64,000 nucleotides of DNA, from positions 3,472,001-3,536,000 of the forward strand of contig NZ_JQMO01000003.1 in assembly GCF_000744785.1 (NCBI RefSeq), in the 5' to 3' direction. Positions within the stretch are counted from its first letter, which is position 1, and each line of letters opens with the position of its first letter. The DNA comes from Kitasatospora azatica KCTC 9699. Its GTDB lineage: Bacteria > Actinomycetota > Actinomycetes > Streptomycetales > Streptomycetaceae. Shown in pieces: positions 17,468 through 25,377 of this stretch. The notes beneath the pieces were generated by a model that was not told the origin of the DNA, ran no database searches, and saw only the letters and a list, made by a program, of their open reading frames with translations. Made by a program: the position numbers and the translations under genes.

Positions 17468-19227
17468 CGGCCGCCGTATCCGTCAGCACCGAGGTGGAGG
17501 CGACCGCAGCGGAGGCCACGGCAGCGGAGGCCACGGCGGCGGACGTCACGGCAGCGGAGGTCACCGCGAAGGCCGCCGCGCTCGAACTGCTGCTCGGCGA
17601 CCCGGAGGACGACGGCAACCCGTACGGCTTCGCGGCCGCCGCCCGGCGCGACGAGCGCGAGGAGTTCCCGACCGAGTACGCGGCGGTGCTGCGCGAGGCC
17701 GGGTTCCACCTGGACTACCTGCCGGCCGAGTGGGGCGGCGGCTTCGAGTCCTTCGACCGCAGCCTGCAACTGGTCCGCACGGCCGCCCGCCGGGACCTGA
17801 ACGCGATGCCGGCCACCATGTTCGGCATCACCGCCGCCACCTGTCTGCGCCTGCACGGCTCACCCGAGCAGCAGGCCCGCGCCGCCGCCGTCCTGCGCCG
17901 CGGCGGCGCGGTGGGCTTCGCGCTCTCCGAGGCGGCGCACGGCAGCGACCTGCTGGCCAACGCCGTCCGGCTGGCGCCCGACGGCGACGGCTACCGGCTG
18001 GACGGCACCAAGTGGATGGTGGGCCTGGGCCACCGCTGCGAGGCGCTCTACCTGGTGGCCCGCACCGGGGAGCGCGGCCCGGGCGCCTTCTCGGCCGTCC
18101 TGATCGACACCGCCGACCTGGACCGCGGAGAGGAGGTCCGCACCAGCGGCATGCGCGGGATCGACTTCGCACACCTGGCGTTCGACCAACTGCCGGTGGC
18201 CCAGGGCGATCTGGTGGGCCGGCCGGGCGAGGCGCTGGAGGTCGCCGTCAAGGCCCAGCAGGTGGTCCGGGTGATGAGCACGGCCGGCAGTCTCGGCATC
18301 GCCGACACCGCGCTGCGGCTGACCCTCGGTTTCGCCGCCGAGCGCCGGATCGGCCGCACCGCACTGCTCGACACCCCGTACCAGCGCCGCGAACTGGCGC
18401 TGGCCTCGGCCGCCCTGCTGGCCGCCGACGCGGTCGCACTCGCGGCCGCGCGCGGCATCCACGTGGTCCCCGAGCAGTTCAGCGTCTGGGGCTGCGCGGC
18501 CAAGCACGTGGTCGCCGAGGCGGTGGACGACGTGCTCGACCGCTGCGCCGGTACCCTCGCCACCCGCTCGGTGCTGCGCGCCGAGGGCCCGGGCGGCGGC
18601 CTCTTCCAGAAGCTGCGCCGCGACGCCGACCTGGTGCGGGTGGTGGACACCAGTCCGCTGGCCAACCTGCGCTCGTTCAGCGGCCAACTGCCCTCCCTGG
18701 CCGGGGCGATCGGCGACCAGCAGGCGCTGCGCAGCGCTTTCGCGCTGGACGCGCCGCTGCCGCCCTACAACCCGTCCCGACTCGACCTCACCGCCCGTGG
18801 CCGCGAGCTGGTCACCGGCGAGCTTAAACTCACCGCCGAGCCGGCGGCCCGCGAGCTGACCGCCGCCGGTGCCCCGGCGGTGGCCGCCATGGTCGAGCAA
18901 CTGCTCGCCGACATCGCCGGGTTGCCGACCACCCCGCAGGTCGGACTGCAACAGGTCGACCTGGCCGAGCGGTTCGCCTGGCTGCACGCCGCCGCGGCCT
19001 GCCTGCAGCTGTGGTGGGCCAACCGCCACCTGCCACTGTTCGGCGCCGAGCCCGCCGCCCCCGGCTGGCTCGGGGCCTGCCTGGGCTACCTGCTGGCCCG
19101 GGCCGACCAGGCCTCGCCCCGGCGCGCCGCCGGGGCCGCCGCCGAGGCGCTGGAGCTGGTCCTCGGCCTGCGCGCGGACCACCGGCTCTTCTCCGCCCTG
19201 CCCGTCCCGCTCGCCCGCCCCTGCTGA
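17464..19227 (+). CDS. Acyl-CoA dehydrogenase-like flavoprotein (first of two paralogues)
   Basis: A 587-residue protein from the GTG at 17464 (4-base overlap with pfaD). After a low-complexity start of EATAA-type repeats it shows an N-terminal helical domain, the flavin-contacting middle domain with LSEAAHGSD near residue 155 and LDGTKWMVG, and a C-terminal helical domain. Near the usual catalytic Glu of the EGT motif the sequence reads VVDTSPLANL, i.e. Asp395 by eye alignment, so catalysis or substrate may be altered. A role in introducing or isomerising a double bond in the synthase-bound chain is inferred from the operon; reduction of a double bond is also possible. The start is chosen for the coupling; no internal start looks better. 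Confidence 0.78.
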   Translation: MTAAVSVSTEVEATAAEATAAEATAADVTAAEVTAKAAALELLLGDPEDDGNPYGFAAAARRDEREEFPTEYAAVLREAGFHLDYLPAEWGGGFESFDRSLQLVRTAARRDLNAMPATMFGITAATCLRLHGSPEQQARAAAVLRRGGAVGFALSEAAHGSDLLANAVRLAPDGDGYRLDGTKWMVGLGHRCEALYLVARTGERGPGAFSAVLIDTADLDRGEEVRTSGMRGIDFAHLAFDQLPVAQGDLVGRPGEALEVAVKAQQVVRVMSTAGSLGIADTALRLTLGFAAERRIGRTALLDTPYQRRELALASAALLAADAVALAAARGIHVVPEQFSVWGCAAKHVVAEAVDDVLDRCAGTLATRSVLRAEGPGGGLFQKLRRDADLVRVVDTSPLANLRSFSGQLPSLAGAIGDQQALRSAFALDAPLPPYNPSRLDLTARGRELVTGELKLTAEPAARELTAAGAPAVAAMVEQLLADIAGLPTTPQVGLQQVDLAERFAWLHAAAACLQLWWANRHLPLFGAEPAAPGWLGACLGYLLARADQASPRRAAGAAAEALELVLGLRADHRLFSALPVPLARPC

Positions 19228-19243
19228 CAGACCTGGAGAGGCC

Positions 19244-21007
19244 GTGCCGTACCAAGAACTCGCCAAACTTGCCGCGGAGTTGGAGGAACACCTCGGGCAC
19301 CCGCACGACCCGGCGAGCCGGATGCCGTATCTGCGGATCCTCGACCACGACGAGCGCGAGGAGTACCCGTACCCCTTCGTCAACCTGCTCCAGCGCTGGG
19401 GCGTGCACGAGTACAACATCCCCGAGGCGCAGGGCGGCCGGGCCGGCGACGTGGAGACCGGCTTCCAGCTGCTGCGCCTGATCGCCCGCCGCGACCCGAC
19501 CACCGCGACCGCGCTGATCATCACCAGCCTGGCCTTCATGCCGGCCTGGATCGCCGGCAGCACCGAGCAGAAGCAGTACCTCTCCGACGCCATGAAGCAG
19601 GGCAGCCGCTACGCCTGGGGCCTGTCCGAGCGGGAGCACGGCAGCGACGTGCTGGCCAACGAGATGTCCGCCGAGAAGGTCCCGGGGGGCTACCTGCTCA
19701 GCGGCGAGAAGTGGCTGATCGGCAACGCCCGGGTGGCCGACGGGCTGGTCCTGTTCGCCCGGACCAGGCCCGCCGGCGGACCGGCCGGCTACTCGGTCTT
19801 CCTGCTGGAGAAGCGCCGCACCCCGGCCGGCAGCGTGGACGAGCTGCCCAACGAACGGCTGCACGGACTACGGGCGTTGGACATGAGCGGGGTCCGGCTG
19901 GACCGCGTCTTCGTGCCCGACGCGGCGCTGATCGGCGCCGAGGGCGCCGGCCTGGAGATCGCCCTGCAGACCTCGCAGGTGGCCCGCACCCTGATCGGCT
20001 CGATCGCGCTGTCCGCGGTGGACACCGCGCTGCGGGTCACCCTCGACTTCACCGAGCAGCGGGTGATCTTCAATCAGAAGGTCAGCGACATCCCGTACTC
20101 CCGCCGCCAGTTGACCGAGAGCTTCGCCGACCTGATGGTGGCCGACGCGGTCAGCCTCGGCGCGGTGCGCAGCCTGCAGCTGGTGCCCGAGCAGACCAGC
20201 GTCTGGTCCTCGGTGGTGAAGTACTTCGTCCCCACCCTGCTGGAACGCACCATGTCCCAGCTGAACATCGTCCTCGGCGCCCGCTTCTACCTGCGCGACA
20301 CCGAGCACTACGGCATCCACCAGAAGATGCTCCGCGACCTGCTGGTGGCCAACTTCGCCGACGGCAACACCGTGGTCAACCTGAAGAACCTCGCGCTGCA
20401 GCTGGACGGCCTGCTGAGCTCGGCGCGGGAGCCCGACGCCGACGCGGTCGCCGAGGCCGAGCAGCGGGTCCGGGTGCTCTACGGCCCGGACCAGCCGCTG
20501 CCGCTCTACCGCCCGTGGGACCAGGAGCTGTTCAGTCGCGGCCGGGACGACGCGCTGCTCGCGGCCCCCGCCGCGCTGGACGAGCTGCGCCGGCGGGCCA
20601 CCGAGGCCGCCGAGCCGCAGCGCGGCTGGCTGGTCCAGTCGGCCGAACTGGCCGAGGAGTTGCTCGACCAGGTCGGCGCGGTGCGGGAACGCTGCCAGGC
20701 GCTCAAGGCGGACCTCGGCCGGGCCTACGGGCAGAGCGCCGAACTCTTCGACCTGGCCAAGGAGTACTGCCTGCTGCACGCCGTCGCCGCCTGCCTGCAC
20801 GCCCACCTGCACGCCTCGCTCGGCGAGCCCTTCCCCAACGGCGCGCTGCTGCTGCTCCAGCTGGAACGGCTGCGCCGCCAGTGGCACCCGCACGAGGCGG
20901 TCACCGACAGCGCGGTGGTGGACGAGGTGATGGGGGTGCTGCGCCGGCTCCACCAGGAGGACCGGCTCTTCTCCTACGGGCAGTTCCAACTCGCCCGCCG
21001 CAGCTGA
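19244..21007 (+). CDS. Acyl-CoA dehydrogenase-like flavoprotein (second of two paralogues)
   Basis: A 587-residue paralogue of the preceding gene, 16 bases downstream, GTG start after a GGAGAGG ribosome site. It has the same layout: N-terminal helical domain, middle domain with LSEREHGSD at about 127 and LSGEKWLIGNA, and a long C-terminal helical domain. The catalytic EGT region reads FADGNT with Asp373 where Glu is expected. The pair may act as a heterodimer or on successive positions of one acyl chain, as paired ACAD proteins do in some actinobacterial lipid and steroid pathways. Substrate could be carrier-protein-bound rather than CoA-bound; the sequence does not decide this. Confidence 0.8.
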   Translation: MPYQELAKLAAELEEHLGHPHDPASRMPYLRILDHDEREEYPYPFVNLLQRWGVHEYNIPEAQGGRAGDVETGFQLLRLIARRDPTTATALIITSLAFMPAWIAGSTEQKQYLSDAMKQGSRYAWGLSEREHGSDVLANEMSAEKVPGGYLLSGEKWLIGNARVADGLVLFARTRPAGGPAGYSVFLLEKRRTPAGSVDELPNERLHGLRALDMSGVRLDRVFVPDAALIGAEGAGLEIALQTSQVARTLIGSIALSAVDTALRVTLDFTEQRVIFNQKVSDIPYSRRQLTESFADLMVADAVSLGAVRSLQLVPEQTSVWSSVVKYFVPTLLERTMSQLNIVLGARFYLRDTEHYGIHQKMLRDLLVANFADGNTVVNLKNLALQLDGLLSSAREPDADAVAEAEQRVRVLYGPDQPLPLYRPWDQELFSRGRDDALLAAPAALDELRRRATEAAEPQRGWLVQSAELAEELLDQVGAVRERCQALKADLGRAYGQSAELFDLAKEYCLLHAVAACLHAHLHASLGEPFPNGALLLLQLERLRRQWHPHEAVTDSAVVDEVMGVLRRLHQEDRLFSYGQFQLARRS

Positions 21008-21032
21008 CGATCCGTCATCAAGGAGTCCGGAC

Positions 21033-21191
21033 ATGGCGAAGCCGATCTGCCCCCGCTGTACCGCCGCCACCCCCGTGCTCGACCCCGACCTGCAACTCTG
21101 CCCCGACTGCTGCGAGCAGTTGCGCCACCAGCTGACCGGCTGGCTGATGCACCTGGTCGGCCTGGCCGTACTCGCCCGGGAGCCGCGATGA
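21033..21191 (+). CDS. 52-residue zinc-ribbon-like small protein
   Basis: A short ORF with ATG at 21033 preceded by AAGGAG at 21020-21025. It encodes two Cys pairs, CPRC at residues 6-9 and CPDCC at 23-27, in a treble-clef or zinc-ribbon spacing, followed by a hydrophobic helix (WLMHLVGLAVLA). Its TGA overlaps the ATG of the phosphopantetheinyl transferase gene (ATGA at 21188-21191), so it is a coupled operon member rather than noise. Function is unknown; it could bind zinc and act as an assembly or regulatory partner. Not assigned to a family. Confidence 0.65.
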   Translation: MAKPICPRCTAATPVLDPDLQLCPDCCEQLRHQLTGWLMHLVGLAVLAREPR

Positions 21192-21277
21192 CCGACAGCA
21201 CGATGACCGACCGCGCGATGACCGACCGCGAGCCGACCGACAGCACGATCACCGACCGCGAACCGACCGACAGCCAC
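21188..21277 (+). repeat. 15-bp repeats encoding six N-terminal pentapeptides of the PPTase
   Basis: The first 90 bases of the transferase gene are six 15-bp units, encoding MTDST, MTDRA, MTDRE, PTDST, ITDRE and PTDSH. Several units begin with an in-frame ATG, giving alternative starts at 21188, 21203 and 21218. The upstream GGGAG at 21178-21182 favours the first. Confidence 0.85.
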
Positions 21278-21958
21278 CTGTGGCTGCTGCCCGAGCACGC
21301 CGTGGACGGCTTCGCCGCCCGGCACGGCGGCCGGCAACTGCTCAGCCAGGCCGAGCAGGCCCTGCTGGACCGCCGCCGCACCCCGGGCGCCCGCCGCCGG
21401 TACCTGGGCGCCCGGGTGCTCTCCCGCTACGCGCTGAGTGCCCGCTCGGGTCGTCCGCTCAGCGCCTGGCAGTTCCGCACCGGCGCGGACGGCCGCCCGG
21501 AACCGGCCGAGCCCGCCGACGGGCTGCGCTTCAACCTCTCGCACACCGACGGCCTGATCGCCTGCCTGGTCACCCACCGGGTGGCCTGCGGGGTGGACGT
21601 GGAGCCCTCGCCGGCCGGCCGGGACGCGGTGCGCTACCTGCCGCGCTTCCTGGCCGACGCCGAGCGGGCGGTGCTGGCTGCTGCCGAGCCGCCGGAGCTG
21701 GCCCGCACCCTGGCCGCGTACTGGGTGCTCAAGGAGGCCTACCTCAAGGCCCGGGGCACCGGACTGCGCCGGGACCTGGCCGAGTTCGCCTTCTCGGCGC
21801 CCGGCCGCGGCCCGATCCGACTGGACGACCCGGCCGACCCGCCCGCCGTCAACGCCGCCTGGAAGTTCGAACTCCTCTACCCCGAACCGGGGTTCGTGCT
21901 GGCCGCCGCCGTCGAGAACGGCCGTGGCGGGCGCCTGCACCGCACCGTCCTGAGCTGA
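21188..21958 (+). CDS. Sfp-type 4'-phosphopantetheinyl transferase
   Basis: A 256-residue enzyme that transfers phosphopantetheine from CoA to the serine of carrier domains. It carries the two family motifs, GVDVEPS with magnesium ligands Asp137 and Glu139, and WVLKEAYLKARG with Glu183 and Lys187. It is the counterpart of pfaE in other Pfa clusters and probably activates the free carrier protein and the three carrier domains of the PfaA-like protein. The first 30 residues are six TD pentapeptide repeats not expected in the fold, so they form a disordered tail. The gene is coupled to the zinc-ribbon gene by an ATGA overlap. Confidence 0.93.
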   Translation: MTDSTMTDRAMTDREPTDSTITDREPTDSHLWLLPEHAVDGFAARHGGRQLLSQAEQALLDRRRTPGARRRYLGARVLSRYALSARSGRPLSAWQFRTGADGRPEPAEPADGLRFNLSHTDGLIACLVTHRVACGVDVEPSPAGRDAVRYLPRFLADAERAVLAAAEPPELARTLAAYWVLKEAYLKARGTGLRRDLAEFAFSAPGRGPIRLDDPADPPAVNAAWKFELLYPEPGFVLAAAVENGRGGRLHRTVLS

Positions 21959-22012
21959 CCGCACCGAGTTGACCGCACCGTACCGAGCTGACCGCACCGA
22001 GCTGACCGCACC
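21952..22012 (+). repeat. Four 14-bp GAGCTGACCGCACC repeats after the PPTase gene
   Basis: Units lie at 21952, 21966, 21985 and 21999; the second has one substitution and a 5-bp insertion separates the second and third. The first unit includes the transferase stop codon. Each unit carries CTGACCGCACC, so extra stop codons are repeated. No spacer structure is present and no hairpin is obvious; slippage is the simplest origin. Confidence 0.85.
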
Positions 22013-22035
22013 GCACTGAGCCAAGGAGCCAAGCT

Positions 22036-23331
22036 ATGTCCACCGCCCCCAAGCCGCGGGTCGCCGTGATCGGCGCCGGCGTGGCCGGCATCTCCGCCGC
22101 GTACAAGCTGCGCGAGCACGCCGAAATCACCCTCTTCGAGCAGGACGACCGGCTCGGCGGCCACGCCAACACCATCGAGGTCGAGGACGCCGGCCGCACC
22201 CTGGGCATCGACACCGCCTTCGTCGTGATGAACCGCCCCAGCTACCCCAACTTCAGCCGCTTCCTGGACGAGTTGGGCGTCGCGACCAAGGAGCACGCCG
22301 GCGGCTTCAACTTCTTCGACCTGGACACCGGCCTGCAGTACGGCACCGACGAGATGAACCTGCCCGAGGAGGAGGTGGCGGCCCGTTACCCGGCCGAGTT
22401 CGGGACCATCTGGCGCGAGGCCCGCCGCTTCCACGCCGAGGGCCGCAAGGACTTCTTCCGCAAGCGCACCGACCTGCCGCTGGGGGAGTACCTGGACCGC
22501 GGCGGCTACAGCGAGGAGTTCCGCTACGGCTACGTGATCCTGCTCTGCACCGCGGTCTGGTCGGTTCCGGCCGAGCTGATCTGGGAGATGCCGGCCACCA
22601 CCGTGATCGCCTTCTTCATGGCGCACGACGAGGGCGGCCTCGGCGGTCAGCGGGTGGACTGGCGTACCGTCAGCGGCGGTTCGATCTCCTACGTGCGGGC
22701 CGCGATCGCCGCGATCGACCCGAAGCTGCGGCTCTCCCAGCCGGTGATCGGGGTGCGCGAGGAGGCCGACGGGGTCAGCGTGGCCACCACCGCCGGGACC
22801 GAGCAGTTCGACTACGCGGTGCTCGCCACCCACGGCGACCAGGCCCGCGCGCTGCTCACCGACCCCAACGAGGTGCAGCGCCGCACGCTGGCCGCCATCC
22901 GCTACAACGCCTCCCTCGCGGTGCTCCACACCGACCCCGCCGCGATGCCCGGCGACCGTTCCCGCTGGGAGAGTTGGAACTACGGCAAGGTCGAGGTGGA
23001 CGGCCGCACCCGCCCGTACGTGGCGTACTACATGAACAAGCTGCACGGCTTCGAGTCCGCCACCGACTACTTCGTCACCCTGGACTACCCGCGTGAGCTG
23101 CGCGAGGAGCTGGTGATCCGTGAACTGCGCTACGAGCACCCGGTGATCGACCTGGACCTGCGCACCCTGCAGCAGACCATCTACCAGGTCAACGAGGGCA
23201 CCCGGATCAAGCTCTGCGGCTCCTACTTCCACTCCAAGCAGCTGCACCACGACCAGATCGGCTCGCACGAGGCCGCCTTCTCCTCCGGACTTGACGCAGC
23301 ACAGAATCTCCTTCGCGCGATCGGCGCCTAG
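22036..23331 (+). CDS. FAD-dependent amine-oxidase-like oxidoreductase (COG2907-like)
   Basis: A 431-residue flavoprotein with an N-terminal Rossmann fold: GAGVAG at residues 13-18, then the acidic ribose-binding end of strand 2 and a DRLGGHANT segment typical of NAD/FAD-binding amine-oxidase-like proteins, in which the phytoene-desaturase and squalene-oxidase folds are relatives. ATG at 22036 follows AAGGAG. It is the last gene of the lipid-synthase operon; relatives are often found beside cyclopropane- or unsaturated-lipid genes, so action on a polyunsaturated acyl product (desaturation, isomerisation or saturation) is a reasonable guess. Substrate is not visible. Confidence 0.75.
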   Translation: MSTAPKPRVAVIGAGVAGISAAYKLREHAEITLFEQDDRLGGHANTIEVEDAGRTLGIDTAFVVMNRPSYPNFSRFLDELGVATKEHAGGFNFFDLDTGLQYGTDEMNLPEEEVAARYPAEFGTIWREARRFHAEGRKDFFRKRTDLPLGEYLDRGGYSEEFRYGYVILLCTAVWSVPAELIWEMPATTVIAFFMAHDEGGLGGQRVDWRTVSGGSISYVRAAIAAIDPKLRLSQPVIGVREEADGVSVATTAGTEQFDYAVLATHGDQARALLTDPNEVQRRTLAAIRYNASLAVLHTDPAAMPGDRSRWESWNYGKVEVDGRTRPYVAYYMNKLHGFESATDYFVTLDYPRELREELVIRELRYEHPVIDLDLRTLQQTIYQVNEGTRIKLCGSYFHSKQLHHDQIGSHEAAFSSGLDAAQNLLRAIGA

Positions 23332-23336
23332 GTGTA

Positions 23337-23363
23337 CTATGGATAGTGTCAGGTTCCACTATC
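23337..23363. promoter_or_regulatory. Probable MerR-family operator over the promoter of the DUF3291-like gene
   Basis: GATAGTG at 23342-23348 and CACTATC at 23357-23363 are a perfect 7-bp inverted repeat with an 8-bp centre. CACTAT at 23357-23362 can serve as -10, placing the transcript start just before the GTG at 23380. The 23 bp at 23337-23359 align with 25999-26021 in the MerR gene promoter at 16 of 23 positions, including the shared TATGGATAG and TCCA blocks. Confidence 0.5.
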
Positions 23364-23379
23364 GATTGAAGGTGGCGCC

Positions 23380-23799
23380 GTGCCCACGCTTCCCTGGGTC
23401 ACTCCCAACCCGCCCCGACCGCAGACCACCAGCGCCCTGGTGATGGCCTCCAGGCTGGAGGTCCGCTCGTTCAGGGACGTTCCCCGGTTCTTCCTCAAGT
23501 CCCTGGTCGCCTGGCGGCAGGTGAAGACGGCCCCCGGTGCGCTCGGCGCCTCGCTGGTCGCCCAGCCGCTCAAGCGCACCTTCTGGACCCTCTCCGCCTG
23601 GGAGAGCCGCGAGGACCTCTACACCTACGCCAAGACCGAACCGCACAAGACCGTGATGACCTCGCTGCGCTCCACCATGCAGCAGTCGGTCTTCACCTTC
23701 TGGGAGGTCCCCGTCGGGGAGCTCCCGATCCGCTGGCCCGACGCCCGCGCCCGGCTCGCCGAGCAGCAGCGCGCCGACGCCGCCGGCACCGAGGCCTGA
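23380..23799 (+). CDS. DUF3291 / monooxygenase-like alpha-beta barrel protein
   Basis: A 139-residue protein from a GTG at 23380 (GAAGG ribosome site at 23368-23372). The pattern of FFLKSLVAWRQ, a central beta sheet and FWTLSAWESREDL with a following TFWEVP strand resembles dimeric ferredoxin-like barrels of the DUF3291 and antibiotic-monooxygenase type. Whether it has an activity is not shown; such proteins in exporter operons are often stress or drug-response proteins. The exporter gene follows after 32 bases, and a MerR-type operator covers its promoter, so the two genes are probably induced together. Confidence 0.6.
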   Translation: MPTLPWVTPNPPRPQTTSALVMASRLEVRSFRDVPRFFLKSLVAWRQVKTAPGALGASLVAQPLKRTFWTLSAWESREDLYTYAKTEPHKTVMTSLRSTMQQSVFTFWEVPVGELPIRWPDARARLAEQQRADAAGTEA

Positions 23800-23831
23800 G
23801 TTACCGTCAACTCCCTTGAAGGGGAACCGCT

Positions 23832-25259
23832 ATGCCGTCGTCCGATCGCAAGGCGCCGCTGTGGCTGGTGATCGTCGCGTGCAGCGTGCCCATGTTCATG
23901 GTGGCGCTGGACAACCTGGTCGTCTCCACCGCGCTGCACACCCTGGCCGTCGACCTGAAGGCCAACACCAGGGACCTCCAGTGGTTCGTCAACGCCTACG
24001 TGCTCAGCTTCTCCTGCCTGCTGCTGATCGGCGCGGCCCTCGGTGACCGCTTCGGGCGCCGGCGGATCTTCGTCATCGGCATCACCGTCTTCACCCTGGC
24101 CTCGATCTCCTGCGGTCTGGCGACCACCAGCGGCGAGCTGATCGCCTCCCGGGTGGTGCAGGGCTTCGGCGCGGCGGCGGTCATGCCGCTCTCGCTCACC
24201 CTGCTCTCGCAGGCGGTCCCGGAGAAGATGCGCAGCCTGGCGCTCGGACTCTGGGGTGCGGTCAGCGGGCTGGCCATCGCGCTCGGCCCGGTGGTCGGCG
24301 GCGCGGTGGTGGACGGGCTGGCCTGGCAGTGGATCTTCTGGATCAACGTCCCGGTCGGCATCCTCGCGGTGCCGCTGATCCTCAAGGTGGTCAAGGAGAG
24401 CAAGGGCGAGCGGGTCGGCCTCGACCTGGTCGGCATGCTGCTCGCCGCGGCCGGCCTGCTCGCGGTGGTCTGGGGCATCGTCAACGGCAGCACCGACGGC
24501 TGGACCGACGGCCGGATCGTCGGGGCCTTCGCCGCCGGCGCGGCGCTGCTCGCGGCCTTCGTCGCCTGGGAGCGCCGGGTCGAGCACCCGCTGCTGCCGC
24601 TCGGCTTCTACCGGATCCGCGCCTTCACGCTGACCAACATCGTCTCCGCCTCGATGTACTTCGGGGTCTTCGGCTCGATCTTCTTCCTCTCCCAGTACCT
24701 GCAGATCGCCCCGGTCCGCACCCCGCTGCAGGCCGGCCTGCTCACCCTGGCCTGGACCCTGATGCCGATGTTCATCGCCCCGGTGGCCGGCGCGATCACC
24801 GACCGGGTCGGCGGCGGGCGGCTGATGGCGCTCGGCCTCTTCCTCCAGGCCGGCGGCCTGGCCTGGATCAACCTCCAGGCCACCAGCAACACGCCGTACT
24901 CGCACCTGGTCGGCGCGATGATCCTGGCCGGCGCCGGGATGGGCTTCGCGATCGCGCCGACCGCCGCGGTGGTGCTCGGCGCGGTCGGCCCCGAGCACCG
25001 CGGCAAGGCCTCCGGTGCCAACACCACGGTCCGGGAGATCGGCGGCGCGCTCGGCATCGCGGTGCTGAGCAGCGTCTTCCTGGCCCACGGCAGTGCGGCG
25101 AGCGCGGGCGACTTCGTCCGCGGCCTGCACCCGGCCGTCTGGGTCGGGGTCGGCGTGGTGGTCTTCGGCGGGCTCTGCGCCCTGTTCATCCCGCACCGGC
25201 CGCCGGTCCGCGAGGAGACCGAGCCCGCCGACACCGAGGAGGTGCTGGCGGGGGTCTGA
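23832..25259 (+). CDS. DHA2-family MFS multidrug efflux transporter
   Basis: A 475-residue integral membrane protein with about 14 predicted membrane segments. It has the MFS motif A, GAALGDRFGRRR, after the second segment, and a motif-C-like GPVVGGAVVDG in segment five, as in EmrB/QacA proton antiporters. ATG at 23832 is preceded by GAAGGGGA. It is 32 bases after the DUF3291-like gene. It ends near a strong bidirectional terminator shared with the convergent MerR gene. It may export the lipid-operon product or a drug; the MerR operator suggests drug or metabolite induction. Confidence 0.9.
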   Translation: MPSSDRKAPLWLVIVACSVPMFMVALDNLVVSTALHTLAVDLKANTRDLQWFVNAYVLSFSCLLLIGAALGDRFGRRRIFVIGITVFTLASISCGLATTSGELIASRVVQGFGAAAVMPLSLTLLSQAVPEKMRSLALGLWGAVSGLAIALGPVVGGAVVDGLAWQWIFWINVPVGILAVPLILKVVKESKGERVGLDLVGMLLAAAGLLAVVWGIVNGSTDGWTDGRIVGAFAAGAALLAAFVAWERRVEHPLLPLGFYRIRAFTLTNIVSASMYFGVFGSIFFLSQYLQIAPVRTPLQAGLLTLAWTLMPMFIAPVAGAITDRVGGGRLMALGLFLQAGGLAWINLQATSNTPYSHLVGAMILAGAGMGFAIAPTAAVVLGAVGPEHRGKASGANTTVREIGGALGIAVLSSVFLAHGSAASAGDFVRGLHPAVWVGVGVVVFGGLCALFIPHRPPVREETEPADTEEVLAGV

Positions 25260-25290
25260 TCACGGCCGAACGGGCCGGAACACGACCGAG

Positions 25291-25337
25291 TGGGCGCGGC
25301 GCCCAGGGGAAGACACTCTCCCCGGGCGCCGCGCCCA
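25291..25337. terminator. Bidirectional terminator between the exporter and the MerR gene
   Basis: TGGGCGCGGCGCCC at 25291-25304 pairs with GGGCGCCGCGCCCA ending at 25337, and the stem is extended inward by GGGG/CCCC with a single-base bulge. It separates two convergent genes. Confidence 0.85.
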
Positions 25338-25338
25338 T

Positions 25339-25377
25339 TCACACGTCCGGCTCACATGTCCGGCTCACACGTCCGGC
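25339..25377. repeat. Three 13-bp TCACRYGTCCGGC repeats at the 3' end of the MerR gene
   Basis: Units at 25339, 25352 and 25365; the third contains the stop codon of the minus-strand MerR gene. They lie directly behind the terminator. Probably slippage. Confidence 0.75.
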
